Shown here: positions 44,548 to 53,640 of the stretch, piece after piece
How the letters are laid out: every line of letters starts with the position of its first letter
Numbering within the stretch: position 1 is the stretch's first letter
Assembly (NCBI RefSeq): GCF_000971135.1
Contig: NZ_BBLW01000002.1
Coordinates: 186,001 to 250,000, forward strand
Direction of reading: 5' to 3'
Source: Demequina phytophila
GTDB lineage: Bacteria; Actinomycetota; Actinomycetes; Actinomycetales; Demequinaceae
Length of the DNA stretch: 64,000 nucleotides
Notes under the pieces: generated by a model
Databases searched by the model: none
What the model saw: the letters and a program-made list of their open reading frames with translations, nothing else
What the model was told of the DNA's origin: nothing
Made by a program: the position numbers and the translations under genes

Positions 44548-46343
44548 TGTCGACCCCCACCGCTCCCGTCGCTGTGCCTACGCTCGCACTCGAGGACGAG
44601 CCCGCTGAGGTCCGGCGCGGCGCCTTCCAGCGACTCGTTCGCGACCCGCAGGCCGTGATCACGGGCCTCATCATCCTGACGTTCGTGGTCCTCGGGCTCC
44701 TCGCGAACGTGATTCCCCAGCACGGTCCCAATGAGGCGCGGTTCGAGGCCATCAACCTTCCCGTCGGATCGCCCGACTATCCGCTCGGAGGCGACTACGC
44801 CGGACGCGACATCCTTGCGCGGCTGCTGCACTCGATCAACACCGCGATGGTGTCCGGCCTGATCGGTGCCTCGATCGCGCTGGTCGTCGGCACCACGCTC
44901 GGCCTCGTCGGAGGATATTTCAACAGGTTCCGGACCCCGGTGGAGTGGGGCGCTACCATCCTCCAGACCTTCCCGGGCATGCTGCTGCTGATCGTGCTCA
45001 TGCCTCTCACGGGCGGCGACTTCCGCTGGACCATGGCCATCTTCGGCTTCCTCCTCACGCCGGGCATTTACCGCATCGTCCGCAATCAGACGGTGGGCGT
45101 CAGCCGTGAGCTCTACGTCGACGCGGCCCGCGTGTCGGGCGTGACCGACATGCGCATCCTCGGTCGGCACATCCTGTCGGTGGTCCGCGGTCCTGTCATC
45201 GTCGCCACGACGTTCCTGTTCGGTTCCGCGATCGGTGTGCAGTCCGGGCTCGCCTATCTGGGCGTCGGATCGAAGGAGATCCCGTCCTTCGGCGCGATGA
45301 TCAGCGATGGCTTCAGGAACATCTACATCGCACCGGGGCAGTACATCTGGCCGGCCGTCGCCCTCGGCGTGTTGAACGGCGCCTTCGTGCTGTTCGGCAA
45401 CGCTCTTCGCGACACCTTCGAGGGGTCTCAGCCCAAGGCGGAGAAGATCACCGCCACTGCCGTCGCCGACGACTTCGAGGCCGAGAAAGCCGACGGGACC
45501 GGCGCGCTGCTCGAGGTACGCGACCTCGGGATCGCCTACCGCTCTCCCTCCGGCGAGCTCAACGAGGTGGTCCGGGGCGTGAGCCTGACCGTGAGGATGG
45601 GCGAGACGTTGGGCCTCGTCGGCGAGTCGGGCTCAGGGAAGACCCAGACTGCATTCGGAGTGCTCGGTGTGCTCCCGACCGAGGCGGTCGTGACCCGCGG
45701 CTCGGTGGTCCTCGCCGGCCGCCAGATTCTCGGGGCGCCCCAGGCCGAGCTCAACAGGTTGCGGGGAAGCGAAATCGCCTACATCCCCCAGGAGCCGATG
45801 TCGAACCTCGACCCCGTGTACACGATCGGGAGCCAGCTCGTCGAGGGTATCCGGGTGTCGACCGGCCTGTCGAAGGCGAAGGCCAAGGAACGTGCGCTTG
45901 AGCTCCTCGAGCGTGTCGGCATCCCTGACCCGCAGCGCACCTTCCGGTCCTACCCGCACGAGATCTCGGGTGGCATGGCGCAGCGCGTGCTCATCGCCGG
46001 TGCCGTCGCCCCCAAGCCCAAGCTGCTCATCGCCGATGAGCCGACCACCGCGCTCGACGTCACGGTGCAGGCGGACATCCTCGACCTCCTCCGAGACCTG
46101 CAGGCGGAGATGGGGATGGGCATCGTGCTCGTCACTCACAACTTCGGCGTGGTGGCGGACAGCTGCACGTCTCTCGCGGTGATGCAGGGCGGCGAGGTCG
46201 TCGAGACCGGCGCCACCGTCGATGTGTTCGCCCAACCTCAGCACCCCTACACATCCATGCTGCTCGGATCGATCCTCGACGAGGACACGATCCGCGACGA
46301 CTCCGCGATGGTGCTCGTCGCGGATGGGAAGGACCCGCGATGA
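44547..46343 (+). CDS. fused ABC permease (DppC) and ATPase (DppD)
   Basis: The product has 598 residues in one frame. Residues 1 to about 300 are a DppC-type permease (GGDYAGRDILARLLHSINTA, TFPGMLLLIVLMPL, DAARVSGVTDMRILGRHIL). A linker of about 30 acidic residues leads to an ATPase with Walker A at 359-366 (GESGSGKT), Q-loop, signature ISGGMAQR and Walker B LLIADEPTTALD. No stop or frameshift separates the halves. Such fusions occur but are uncommon; here the pore and one motor domain are locked 1:1. The next gene supplies the second ATPase. Confidence 0.93.
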   Translation: MSTPTAPVAVPTLALEDEPAEVRRGAFQRLVRDPQAVITGLIILTFVVLGLLANVIPQHGPNEARFEAINLPVGSPDYPLGGDYAGRDILARLLHSINTAMVSGLIGASIALVVGTTLGLVGGYFNRFRTPVEWGATILQTFPGMLLLIVLMPLTGGDFRWTMAIFGFLLTPGIYRIVRNQTVGVSRELYVDAARVSGVTDMRILGRHILSVVRGPVIVATTFLFGSAIGVQSGLAYLGVGSKEIPSFGAMISDGFRNIYIAPGQYIWPAVALGVLNGAFVLFGNALRDTFEGSQPKAEKITATAVADDFEAEKADGTGALLEVRDLGIAYRSPSGELNEVVRGVSLTVRMGETLGLVGESGSGKTQTAFGVLGVLPTEAVVTRGSVVLAGRQILGAPQAELNRLRGSEIAYIPQEPMSNLDPVYTIGSQLVEGIRVSTGLSKAKAKERALELLERVGIPDPQRTFRSYPHEISGGMAQRVLIAGAVAPKPKLLIADEPTTALDVTVQADILDLLRDLQAEMGMGIVLVTHNFGVVADSCTSLAVMQGGEVVETGATVDVFAQPQHPYTSMLLGSILDEDTIRDDSAMVLVADGKDPR

Positions 46344-47206
46344 CCGCACCGCTGCTCAGGGCCCAGGGCCTGAAGGTCGCCTATCCGGTCAAGGGCTTCC
46401 GCAAGCCGCCCGTCGAGATCGTTCACGGCGTCGACTTCGAGATCGGCGCCGGCGAGACACTCGGCATCGTGGGGGAGTCCGGTTCGGGCAAGACCACGAT
46501 CGGTCGAGCCATCCTGGGCCTCGCCCCGATCTCGGGAGGCGCCGTCGAGTACGACGGTCGCGACATCACCGCGTTCTCGGCGCGCGAGCGCCGCGCGCTC
46601 TCGCGCGAGATCCAGGTGGTGTTCCAGGACCCGTACAGCTCTCTCAACCCGTCCCTGACGATTGGAGCGACGCTGGCCGAGCCGCTCATCGTCCAGGGGT
46701 GGGACAAGGCCAAGGCGACGCGACGCGTGCTGGACCTGCTCGACCAGGTGGGCCTGCCGAAGAACGCCGCGGCGCGGCTGCCCCGCGAGTTCTCCGGCGG
46801 CCAGCGCCAGCGCGTGGCGATCGCCCGCGCGCTCGCGCCCGGACCTCGCCTCATCGTCTGCGACGAGCCCGTCTCCGCGCTTGACCTGTCGACGCAGGCA
46901 ACCGTGATGGACCTCTTCATCGACATCCAGCGCGAGACCGGCGTCGCCTACCTGTTCGTCTCGCACGACCTTGCCGTGGTGCGCCACATCAGCCACAGGG
47001 TCGGCGTGGTCTATCGCGGCGAGATCGTCGAACAGGGCCCGACCCGCCAGGTCACCAAGGACCCCGAGCACCCGTACACGCAGCGACTGCTGCTCGCCGC
47101 GCCCATCGCGGATCCGACGGCCCAGCAGCAGCGGCGCGCGGACCGCGTGCGGCTGCGCGCCCTTCAGGCCGAGCAGGACCTGCAGGCGATGGGTGCTCAC
47201 GCCTGA
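46340..47206 (+). CDS. ABC transporter ATPase, DppF type
   Basis: The product has 288 residues: Walker A GESGSGKTT, Q-loop in VFQDPYSSLNPSLT, signature FSGGQRQR, Walker B LIVCDEPVSALD and H-loop in FVSHDLAVV, with the oligopeptide/dipeptide C-terminal region (PEHPYTQRLLLAAP). It pairs with the ATPase half of the fused protein. The ATG overlaps the previous stop (ATGA). The next gene, a GH1 enzyme, starts 88 nt later and may share the transcript. Confidence 0.94.
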   Translation: MTAPLLRAQGLKVAYPVKGFRKPPVEIVHGVDFEIGAGETLGIVGESGSGKTTIGRAILGLAPISGGAVEYDGRDITAFSARERRALSREIQVVFQDPYSSLNPSLTIGATLAEPLIVQGWDKAKATRRVLDLLDQVGLPKNAAARLPREFSGGQRQRVAIARALAPGPRLIVCDEPVSALDLSTQATVMDLFIDIQRETGVAYLFVSHDLAVVRHISHRVGVVYRGEIVEQGPTRQVTKDPEHPYTQRLLLAAPIADPTAQQQRRADRVRLRALQAEQDLQAMGAHA

Positions 47207-47294
47207 CGTCCCCACCGCGTCGCGACCTCGTCGGTCCGTCGCCCCACCCCGACCCACGCCGCATCGCGCGGCACCGACAGAGAAGGACCTCCGA

Positions 47295-48515
47295 ATGATC
47301 CAGTTCCCCGACGGCTTCCTTTGGGGCGCCGCCACCGCCGGTCACCAGATCGAGGGCAACAACGTCAACAGCGATTGGTGGGCCCGCGAGCAGATGATGC
47401 CCGGCATGGAGCTGTCGGGTGACGCCGTCGACAGCTACCACCGCTATCGCGAGGACATCCAGCTGCTCGCCGATGCCGGACTCACCTCGTACCGGTTCAG
47501 CCTCGAGTGGTCCCGAATCGAACCCGTGCGCGGACACTTCTCGAAGGCCGAGCTCGCTCACTACCGCCGTATGATCGACTTCTGCCTGGAGCTCGGTGTG
47601 ACCCCGGTGGTCACCCTTCAGCACTTCACCACGCCCCAGTGGTTCGCCGCTCTCGGCGGCTGGGACGGCCCCGAGGCGCAGGACCTGTTCTGCGCGTACG
47701 TCGAGCAGGCGTGCACCATCTTGGACGGCGTCCAGTGGGTCGTGACCATGAACGAGCCGAACATGCAGGCAGCCATCATGACGATGATGCGTCACCTCGG
47801 TGCGGCGGGTGGGGAGTGGACCAGCCCCACTGTCGAGGCCGATGGCGACCAGGAGAAGAAGCAGTCCCACAGCGACTTCCTCACGTACGCCGACCCCGAG
47901 ATCGGCCGCCTGTTCACGCGCATCCACCACGCGGCCCGTGACATCGTGCGCGACCGCACGAACGCCAAGGTCGGGTGGACCATTGCGGCCGGCGCGCTCA
48001 CGGCGGCGCCAGGAGGCGAGGAGAAGCTCCTGCAGATCCGCTATGGCAAGGAGGACGTGTACTGGGAGGGCAGCCGCGGCGACGACTTCGTGGGCGTTCA
48101 GGCGTATTCCAGCCAGGAGGTCGACGCCAACGGTCTCGTCCCGCACCCGCCGCACCCGGACAACACCCTCGTCGGCACCTCCTACCGTCCCGACTCGCTC
48201 GCGATGGCCGTCCGTCATGCGTGGGAGGTCAGCGAGCACACGCCGATCGTGATCACGGAGAACGGCATCGCGACCGCGCGGGACGAGCAGCGGATCCAGT
48301 ACACGCGCGAGGCGCTCGAGGGCCTCCACGGCGCTATGCAGGACGGCATCGACGTGCGCGGCTACCTGCACTGGAGCCTGCTCGACAACTTCGAGTGGGG
48401 TCACTGGGAGCCGACCTTCGGCCTCATCTCGGTGGACCGCGAGACGTTCGCACGGACGGCCAAGCCGAGCCTCGGCTGGCTCGGTTCGGTCGCGAAGGCG
48501 AACGCCCTCGGCTGA
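47295..48515 (+). CDS. glycoside hydrolase family 1 beta-glucosidase-like
   Basis: The product has 406 residues with no signal peptide. N-terminal FLWGAATAGHQIEG, the acid/base E154 (TMNEPN) and the nucleophile E322 (ITENG) are all present, followed by DNFEWGHWEPTFGL. It is about 40-60 residues shorter than usual GH1 enzymes. Cleaves beta-glucosides or related glycosides inside the cell after ABC import. GAAGGA precedes the ATG. It is probably the last gene of the ABC unit, since a strong hairpin follows. Confidence 0.93.
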   Translation: MIQFPDGFLWGAATAGHQIEGNNVNSDWWAREQMMPGMELSGDAVDSYHRYREDIQLLADAGLTSYRFSLEWSRIEPVRGHFSKAELAHYRRMIDFCLELGVTPVVTLQHFTTPQWFAALGGWDGPEAQDLFCAYVEQACTILDGVQWVVTMNEPNMQAAIMTMMRHLGAAGGEWTSPTVEADGDQEKKQSHSDFLTYADPEIGRLFTRIHHAARDIVRDRTNAKVGWTIAAGALTAAPGGEEKLLQIRYGKEDVYWEGSRGDDFVGVQAYSSQEVDANGLVPHPPHPDNTLVGTSYRPDSLAMAVRHAWEVSEHTPIVITENGIATARDEQRIQYTREALEGLHGAMQDGIDVRGYLHWSLLDNFEWGHWEPTFGLISVDRETFARTAKPSLGWLGSVAKANALG

Positions 48516-48537
48516 CCGCGCCTTTCCAGCACCACCA

Positions 48538-48573
48538 CGCGGCGGGGCGGACCCACGTCCCCGCCCCGCCGCG
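48538..48573 (+). terminator. hairpin after the GH1 gene
   Basis: Perfect 13-bp GC stem with a 10-nt loop, 22 nt after the GH1 stop. No T-run. Confidence 0.7.
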
Positions 48574-48609
48574 CGCCCGCCGTCCCACCCGCAGCAAGGA
48601 GCCCCTGCC

Positions 48610-49422
48610 ATGACCGCATCGTTCCCGGACGTGTCCGCCCGCCCTCTCGCCGAGCTGATCTCCTTGACAGGGCGCGTCGCCGTGGTCACCGGCGGCGTCC
48701 AGGGCCTCGGGCGCGCGATAGTCGAGCGGCTCGCGGAGGCGGGCGCGACCGTCGTCATCGCCGACCTCGATGCGGCACGCGCCGAGGCGGCCGCCGAGCA
48801 GGTCGCGGAGCGGCACCGGGTGCGCGCGCTCGGCGTCGCCATGGACGTCGCGAGCGCCGCGGACGTCGACCGCGTGGCTGGGGAGCTCGCGAGCGAGCTT
48901 GAGCGGGTGGACATCTGGGTCAACAACGCAGGAGTGTTCCCCTCCGCCCTGCTCGCGACCATGACGGACGAGGCTTGGGACCAGGTGTTCGCGGTCAACG
49001 TGCGCGGTGTCCGCAACGGGTCTCGCGCCGCCGCCCGCCTCATGGGCACGGGCGGCGGAGCCATCGTCAACATCGCCTCGCTCGCCGCGTTCGAGGGCAC
49101 CGCGCCCGGGCTGGGCGCGTACGTCGCCTCCAAGCACGCGGTGCGCGGCCTCACCCGGCAGCTCGCCCTGGAGCTCGCGCCGCAGGGCATCCGCGTGCTC
49201 GGCGTCGCCCCCACCTTCGTCCCCACCGAGGGCAACATCGCGGCCGCGATGGCCGCGTCCGGAGGCGCCGCGCCCGGCGTGAACATGCCCCAGCCCAAGT
49301 CCCTCGCCGGACGGATGGGAACGCCCGACGACGTCGCGCGCATCGTCTTGTTCTGCACCAGCGACCTGGCCACCTTCATGACGGGCAGCACGCTGCTCGC
49401 CGACGCTGGAGCCCACGCCTAG
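48610..49422 (+). CDS. short-chain dehydrogenase/reductase
   Basis: The product has 270 residues of the classical SDR type: cofactor motif TGGVQGLG, NNAG, catalytic Ser in VNIASLAAFEG and YVASK with Tyr and Lys, and a C-terminal MTGSTLLADAGAHA. Aspartate after strand 2 (VVIADLDA) favours NAD. Related enzymes act on sugars or sugar acids; its place between GH1 and GH3 genes supports that. Substrate unknown. AAGGAG precedes the ATG. Confidence 0.9.
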   Translation: MTASFPDVSARPLAELISLTGRVAVVTGGVQGLGRAIVERLAEAGATVVIADLDAARAEAAAEQVAERHRVRALGVAMDVASAADVDRVAGELASELERVDIWVNNAGVFPSALLATMTDEAWDQVFAVNVRGVRNGSRAAARLMGTGGGAIVNIASLAAFEGTAPGLGAYVASKHAVRGLTRQLALELAPQGIRVLGVAPTFVPTEGNIAAAMAASGGAAPGVNMPQPKSLAGRMGTPDDVARIVLFCTSDLATFMTGSTLLADAGAHA

Positions 49423-49456
49423 GCGCCCACGCCGCCATCCCACCTGGAGAACTCGC

Positions 49457-51700
49457 ATGCTGCACCCCGCTATCGCCCGGATGACCCTTGAACAGAAGGC
49501 CGCGCTGCTGTCCGGCGCGGACCTGTGGCACACGCGTGCGATCGACGACGCGGGCGTCGTGTCGAGGACGCTGTCCGATGGTCCGCATGGCGTCCGACTC
49601 CAGGATGCATCGCAGGACCATCTCGGGATCTACGGGAGCGCGCCCGCGACGGCCTTCCCGACGGGCGCGGCTCTCGGGTCGACGTGGGACCCGGACCTGA
49701 TCGAGGAGGTGGGCGCCGCGCTCGGCCGCGAGGCTCGCGACCTGGGCGTCGACGTGCTGCTGGGCCCAGGCATCAACATCAAGCGATCGCCGCTCTGCGG
49801 ACGCAACTTCGAGTACCTAGGGGAGGATCCCTTCCACGCGGGGGTCCTCGGTGCCGCGTGGGTCCGAGGCGTCCAGTCCCGGGGCGTCGGCGCGTCGCTC
49901 AAGCACTTCGCGGCCAACAACCAGGAGACCGAGCGGCTGCGCGTGAGCGCCGAGGTGGACGAGCGCACCCTCCGCGAGATCTACCTGCCCGCGTTCGAGC
50001 GCACCGTCGCCGAGGCCGCGCCCGCGACCGTCATGTGCTCCTACAACAAGGTGAACGGAACCTTCGCCTCCGAACACCGGTGGCTGCTCAGCGAGGTGCT
50101 TCGCGACGAGTGGGGTTTCGAGGGTTACGTGGTGTCCGACTGGGGCGCCGTGCACGACCCGGTCGCGTCGCTGCGCGCAGGGCTCGACCTTGAGATGCCG
50201 TCGACAGGGGAGGCCAGCCCCGCGGCGATCGTCGCCGCGGTCGAATCGGGCGAGCTCGACGAGGCCGTGGTGGACCGCGCTGTCGCACGCATCCTCGGCA
50301 CGCATGATCGGTTCGACGCGCTGCGCGGCGCGACGGACGCGCTCGATATCGACGCGCACCACGCGCTCGCGCGCCGCGCCGCCGCCGAGGCCGCCGTGCT
50401 GCTGTCGAACCGCGACGGCGCGCTGCCGCTCCACCCGACCGACGGCGGGATGATCGCCGTGATCGGCGCGTTCGCCACCGAGCCCCGGTTCCAGGGCGGC
50501 GGCAGCTCCCATGTCAACCCGACCCGCGTCGACGTCGCCCTGGACGAGATCCGCCGCCTCACTCCCCGGCCAGTCGAGCACGCCCCGGGCTTCACCCACG
50601 ACGGTACCGGTGGCGACGAACTTGCGACCCACGCGGTCGCGCTCGCGGCGCGGGCGGATGCTGCTGTGCTGTTCCTCGGCCTGCCGGAGGAGGACGAGTC
50701 CGAGGGCTTCGACCGCGCCCATTTGAACCTGCCTGCGGCGCAGCTGGACCTGCTCGAGCGAGTCGCCGCGGTGTGCGAACGCGTGGTCGTGGTCTTGAGC
50801 AACGGCGGTGCGCTCGCGCTTGGCGGCGTCGTGGAGCACGCCGAGGCCGTGCTCGAGATGTGGCTTGGCGGGCAGGCCGCGGGCGGTGCCGCGGCCGACG
50901 TGCTGCTCGGCGTGGCGGAGCCCGGTGGGCGTCTCGCCGAGACGCTACCGCTGCGGCTCGAGGACACCCCCGCGTTCCTCAACTTCCCCGGAGATCGCGA
51001 CAGGGTCCTCTACGGCGAGCGCATCTACGTGGGCTACCGCTGGTACGACGCCGTGGACCGCGACGTGCTCGCGCCCTTCGGACACGGGCTGTCCTATACG
51101 GACTTCGAGTTGGACGAGCTTGATGTCGAGATCCCCGACCCGACCGGACCATGCGCGACGGTGCACGTGCGGGTGACCAACACGGGCGAGCGCGCGGGTG
51201 CCACGGTAGTCCAGCTCTACGTCTCGGACCCCGTGGCGACGCTCGACCGGCCCGCATCGGAGCTCAAGGGCTTCGCGAAGGTCAAACTCGCCGCAGGTGA
51301 ATCGGAACGTCTCACCTTCGAGCTCGACGAGCGTGCCTTCCAGTTCTGGTCCCGCCATGGCTGGCTCGCCGAGGCTGGCGAGTTCGTGGTCCGGATCGGG
51401 ATGTCCAGCAGGGACATCCGGGCCGAACGCTCGATCGCGCTCGACCTGCCCGCCTCGCTCGCTTCGCTCACCGTCGACTCGACCATCACCGAGTGGCTCG
51501 CCCACCCGCAGGGCGGCGTCGTGGTCCAAGGGATCCTGGGCGCGATGGCTGCGAACTCGGGCGGCGCGGGGCTGTCGGAGGGGCCCGGTCTGCGCATGGT
51601 CGAGCAGCTCTCGCTGTCCCGCCTGTTCCAGCTCGCCGGCCGTGACGGCAAGGCCGAGGTCGAGCGCATCCTCGCCGGTCTCACGGTCGGGGCGCGGTAG
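49457..51700 (+). CDS. glycoside hydrolase family 3 beta-glucosidase/xylosidase
   Basis: The product has 747 residues, no signal peptide. Domain order: GH3 barrel with SDGPHGVR, KHFAANNQETER and the nucleophile D228 (VVSDWGAVHD); the alpha/beta sandwich with GGGSSHVNPT and an acid/base Glu in EDESEGFDR; a fibronectin-III-like domain; and a helical C-terminal tail of about 75 residues (from STITEWLAHPQGG). That tail resembles the C-terminus of the GH2 enzyme at 61795. It releases terminal beta-glucose or xylose. CTGGAGAA precedes the ATG; only 34 nt follow the SDR stop. Confidence 0.94.
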   Translation: MLHPAIARMTLEQKAALLSGADLWHTRAIDDAGVVSRTLSDGPHGVRLQDASQDHLGIYGSAPATAFPTGAALGSTWDPDLIEEVGAALGREARDLGVDVLLGPGINIKRSPLCGRNFEYLGEDPFHAGVLGAAWVRGVQSRGVGASLKHFAANNQETERLRVSAEVDERTLREIYLPAFERTVAEAAPATVMCSYNKVNGTFASEHRWLLSEVLRDEWGFEGYVVSDWGAVHDPVASLRAGLDLEMPSTGEASPAAIVAAVESGELDEAVVDRAVARILGTHDRFDALRGATDALDIDAHHALARRAAAEAAVLLSNRDGALPLHPTDGGMIAVIGAFATEPRFQGGGSSHVNPTRVDVALDEIRRLTPRPVEHAPGFTHDGTGGDELATHAVALAARADAAVLFLGLPEEDESEGFDRAHLNLPAAQLDLLERVAAVCERVVVVLSNGGALALGGVVEHAEAVLEMWLGGQAAGGAAADVLLGVAEPGGRLAETLPLRLEDTPAFLNFPGDRDRVLYGERIYVGYRWYDAVDRDVLAPFGHGLSYTDFELDELDVEIPDPTGPCATVHVRVTNTGERAGATVVQLYVSDPVATLDRPASELKGFAKVKLAAGESERLTFELDERAFQFWSRHGWLAEAGEFVVRIGMSSRDIRAERSIALDLPASLASLTVDSTITEWLAHPQGGVVVQGILGAMAANSGGAGLSEGPGLRMVEQLSLSRLFQLAGRDGKAEVERILAGLTVGAR

Positions 51701-51822
51701 CCGCCGTTCCGCGCCAAGAGGCGTCAACCGCATCGTCCCCGATAGGTGACCCGACAGGGGAGCCGCACCACCGATCGATCAACGCCGGCGCACCGCGGCC
51801 GACGAGTTCAGGAAGGCTTGAC

Positions 51823-53640
51823 ATGCTGAAGCCCAAGATGACCCCCACCCGCGAGCTGGTCAACCTCGATGGCACCTGGCTCTTCGGTATCGACTCGCGC
51901 CTGGGCGAGGAGCCGTGGCGCGGCGCGCTGCGGACCCCGCTGGAGGCGGCGGTCCCGGCGAGCTACAACGACCTTTTCGTCGACGACGAGATACGTAGCC
52001 ACGTGGACTGGGTCTACTACCAGCGGCGGGTTCAGGTGCCGCGTGGTTGGTCGGAGGAACGGATCCTGCTGCGGTTCGACGCCGCGACCCACGCGGCACG
52101 CGTCTACGTGGACGATGCGCTGGTGGGGGAGCACGTGGGCGGCTACACGCCGTTCGCGGTCGACATCACCGAGCACGTCTCGGCGGGCACTGCGTTCCGG
52201 CTCACGGTCGGCGTGTCGGGTGACCTCACCAACGAGACCATCCCGCCCGGCAAGATCGAGGTGGGCATGACGGGGAAGCGTGTGCAGACCTACTTCCACG
52301 ACTTCTACAACTACGCCGGGCTAGCGCGCTCGGTGTGGATGTGCACCACGCCGCGGTCGCGCATCGAGGACGTGGCGGTCAGCACGGACTTCGACGGCAC
52401 CGTGGGCAGCGTGACCTATGCCGTCGACGTGGAGGGCGAGGGCGCGGTCGCCGTGCGCGTGGTCCTGCGCGACGAGGAGGGCGCGGTCGTGGCGTCGTCC
52501 TCGGGTGCGTCGGGCGTGCTCACCGTTCCTGACGTCACGCTCTGGAAGCCGGGCGCCGCGTACCTGTACGACCTCGACGTCGAGCTCCACGACGCGGACA
52601 GGGTGGTGGACGCGTACTCGCTGCCGGTGGGCGTCCGCACCGTCGAGGTGCGGGGCACGCAGTTCCTCATCAACGGAGAGCCCTTCTACCTCACCGGCTT
52701 CGGCAAGCACGAGGACACGCCCGTGCGGGGCAAGGGGCACGACGACGCCTACCTGGTCCACGACTTCCAACTCATGGAGTGGATCGGCGCGAACTCGTTC
52801 CGCACCTCGCACTACCCCTACGCGGAGGAGGTGCTCGAGTTCGCCGATCGCCACGGCGTGGTCGTCATCGACGAGACCGCGGCGGTGGGGCTGAACATGG
52901 GGGTCGTGGGCGGCATGTCGGGCACGCCGCCGTTCCCGACATTCTCCGAGCAGTACGCCAACGCCGCCACCCAGGCCGCGCACGCGCAGCACCTGCGGGA
53001 GCTCATCACGCGCGACCGCAACCACCCGTCCGTGGTGATGTGGTGCATCGCGAACGAGCCCGCCTCCAACGAGGACGGCGCTCGCGAGTACTTCGAGCCG
53101 CTGGTGAAGTTGGCGCGCGAACTGGACCCGACCCGCCCGCTGTCCTACGCGCTCGTCATGTTCGCCACGTTCCAGAACGACCAGATCATCGACCTCTTCG
53201 ACGTGGTCTGCATGAACCGCTACTACGGCTGGTACGTCGCGTCGGGCGACCTGGCGACAGCCGAGGCGTACCTCGCCGGCGACATCAAGGGATGGATCGA
53301 GCGCACCGGCAAGCCGATCATGATGACGGAGTACGGGGCGGACACGATGGAGGGACTCCACTCTGTCCACACCCAGGTGTGGACCGAGGAGTATCAGCGC
53401 GACTATCTCGCGATGAACCATCGCGTGTTCGACCGCTTCCCTGAGTTCGTGGGCGAGCAGATCTGGAACTTCGCGGACTTCGCCACCACCAACGCGATCC
53501 ACCGCGTCGGGGGCAACAAGAAGGGTGTCTTCACACGTGACCGGCGGCCCAAGTCGGTCGCCTTCGACCTGCGCGCGCGGTGGACGGGGCTCCAGGGCCG
53601 CAAGCCCGGCACCGGCACGACCGGGCAAGGCGGACGTTGA
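51823..53640 (+). CDS. uidA: beta-glucuronidase (GH2)
   Basis: This enzyme releases D-glucuronate from beta-glucuronides, feeding the UxaC pathway. The product has 605 residues, matching E. coli UidA in length. Acid/base E412 (ANEPAS) and nucleophile E503 (TEYGADT) fall one residue from their E. coli numbers. The uronate-recognition N-x-K motif is intact at N565-K567, in NKKGVFTRDRRPK. The N-terminal sugar-binding and immunoglobulin-like domains are present (FHDFYNYAGLARSVWM). No signal peptide, so it acts after import. The stop overlaps the next start (TGATG). Confidence 0.96.
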   Translation: MLKPKMTPTRELVNLDGTWLFGIDSRLGEEPWRGALRTPLEAAVPASYNDLFVDDEIRSHVDWVYYQRRVQVPRGWSEERILLRFDAATHAARVYVDDALVGEHVGGYTPFAVDITEHVSAGTAFRLTVGVSGDLTNETIPPGKIEVGMTGKRVQTYFHDFYNYAGLARSVWMCTTPRSRIEDVAVSTDFDGTVGSVTYAVDVEGEGAVAVRVVLRDEEGAVVASSSGASGVLTVPDVTLWKPGAAYLYDLDVELHDADRVVDAYSLPVGVRTVEVRGTQFLINGEPFYLTGFGKHEDTPVRGKGHDDAYLVHDFQLMEWIGANSFRTSHYPYAEEVLEFADRHGVVVIDETAAVGLNMGVVGGMSGTPPFPTFSEQYANAATQAAHAQHLRELITRDRNHPSVVMWCIANEPASNEDGAREYFEPLVKLARELDPTRPLSYALVMFATFQNDQIIDLFDVVCMNRYYGWYVASGDLATAEAYLAGDIKGWIERTGKPIMMTEYGADTMEGLHSVHTQVWTEEYQRDYLAMNHRVFDRFPEFVGEQIWNFADFATTNAIHRVGGNKKGVFTRDRRPKSVAFDLRARWTGLQGRKPGTGTTGQGGR

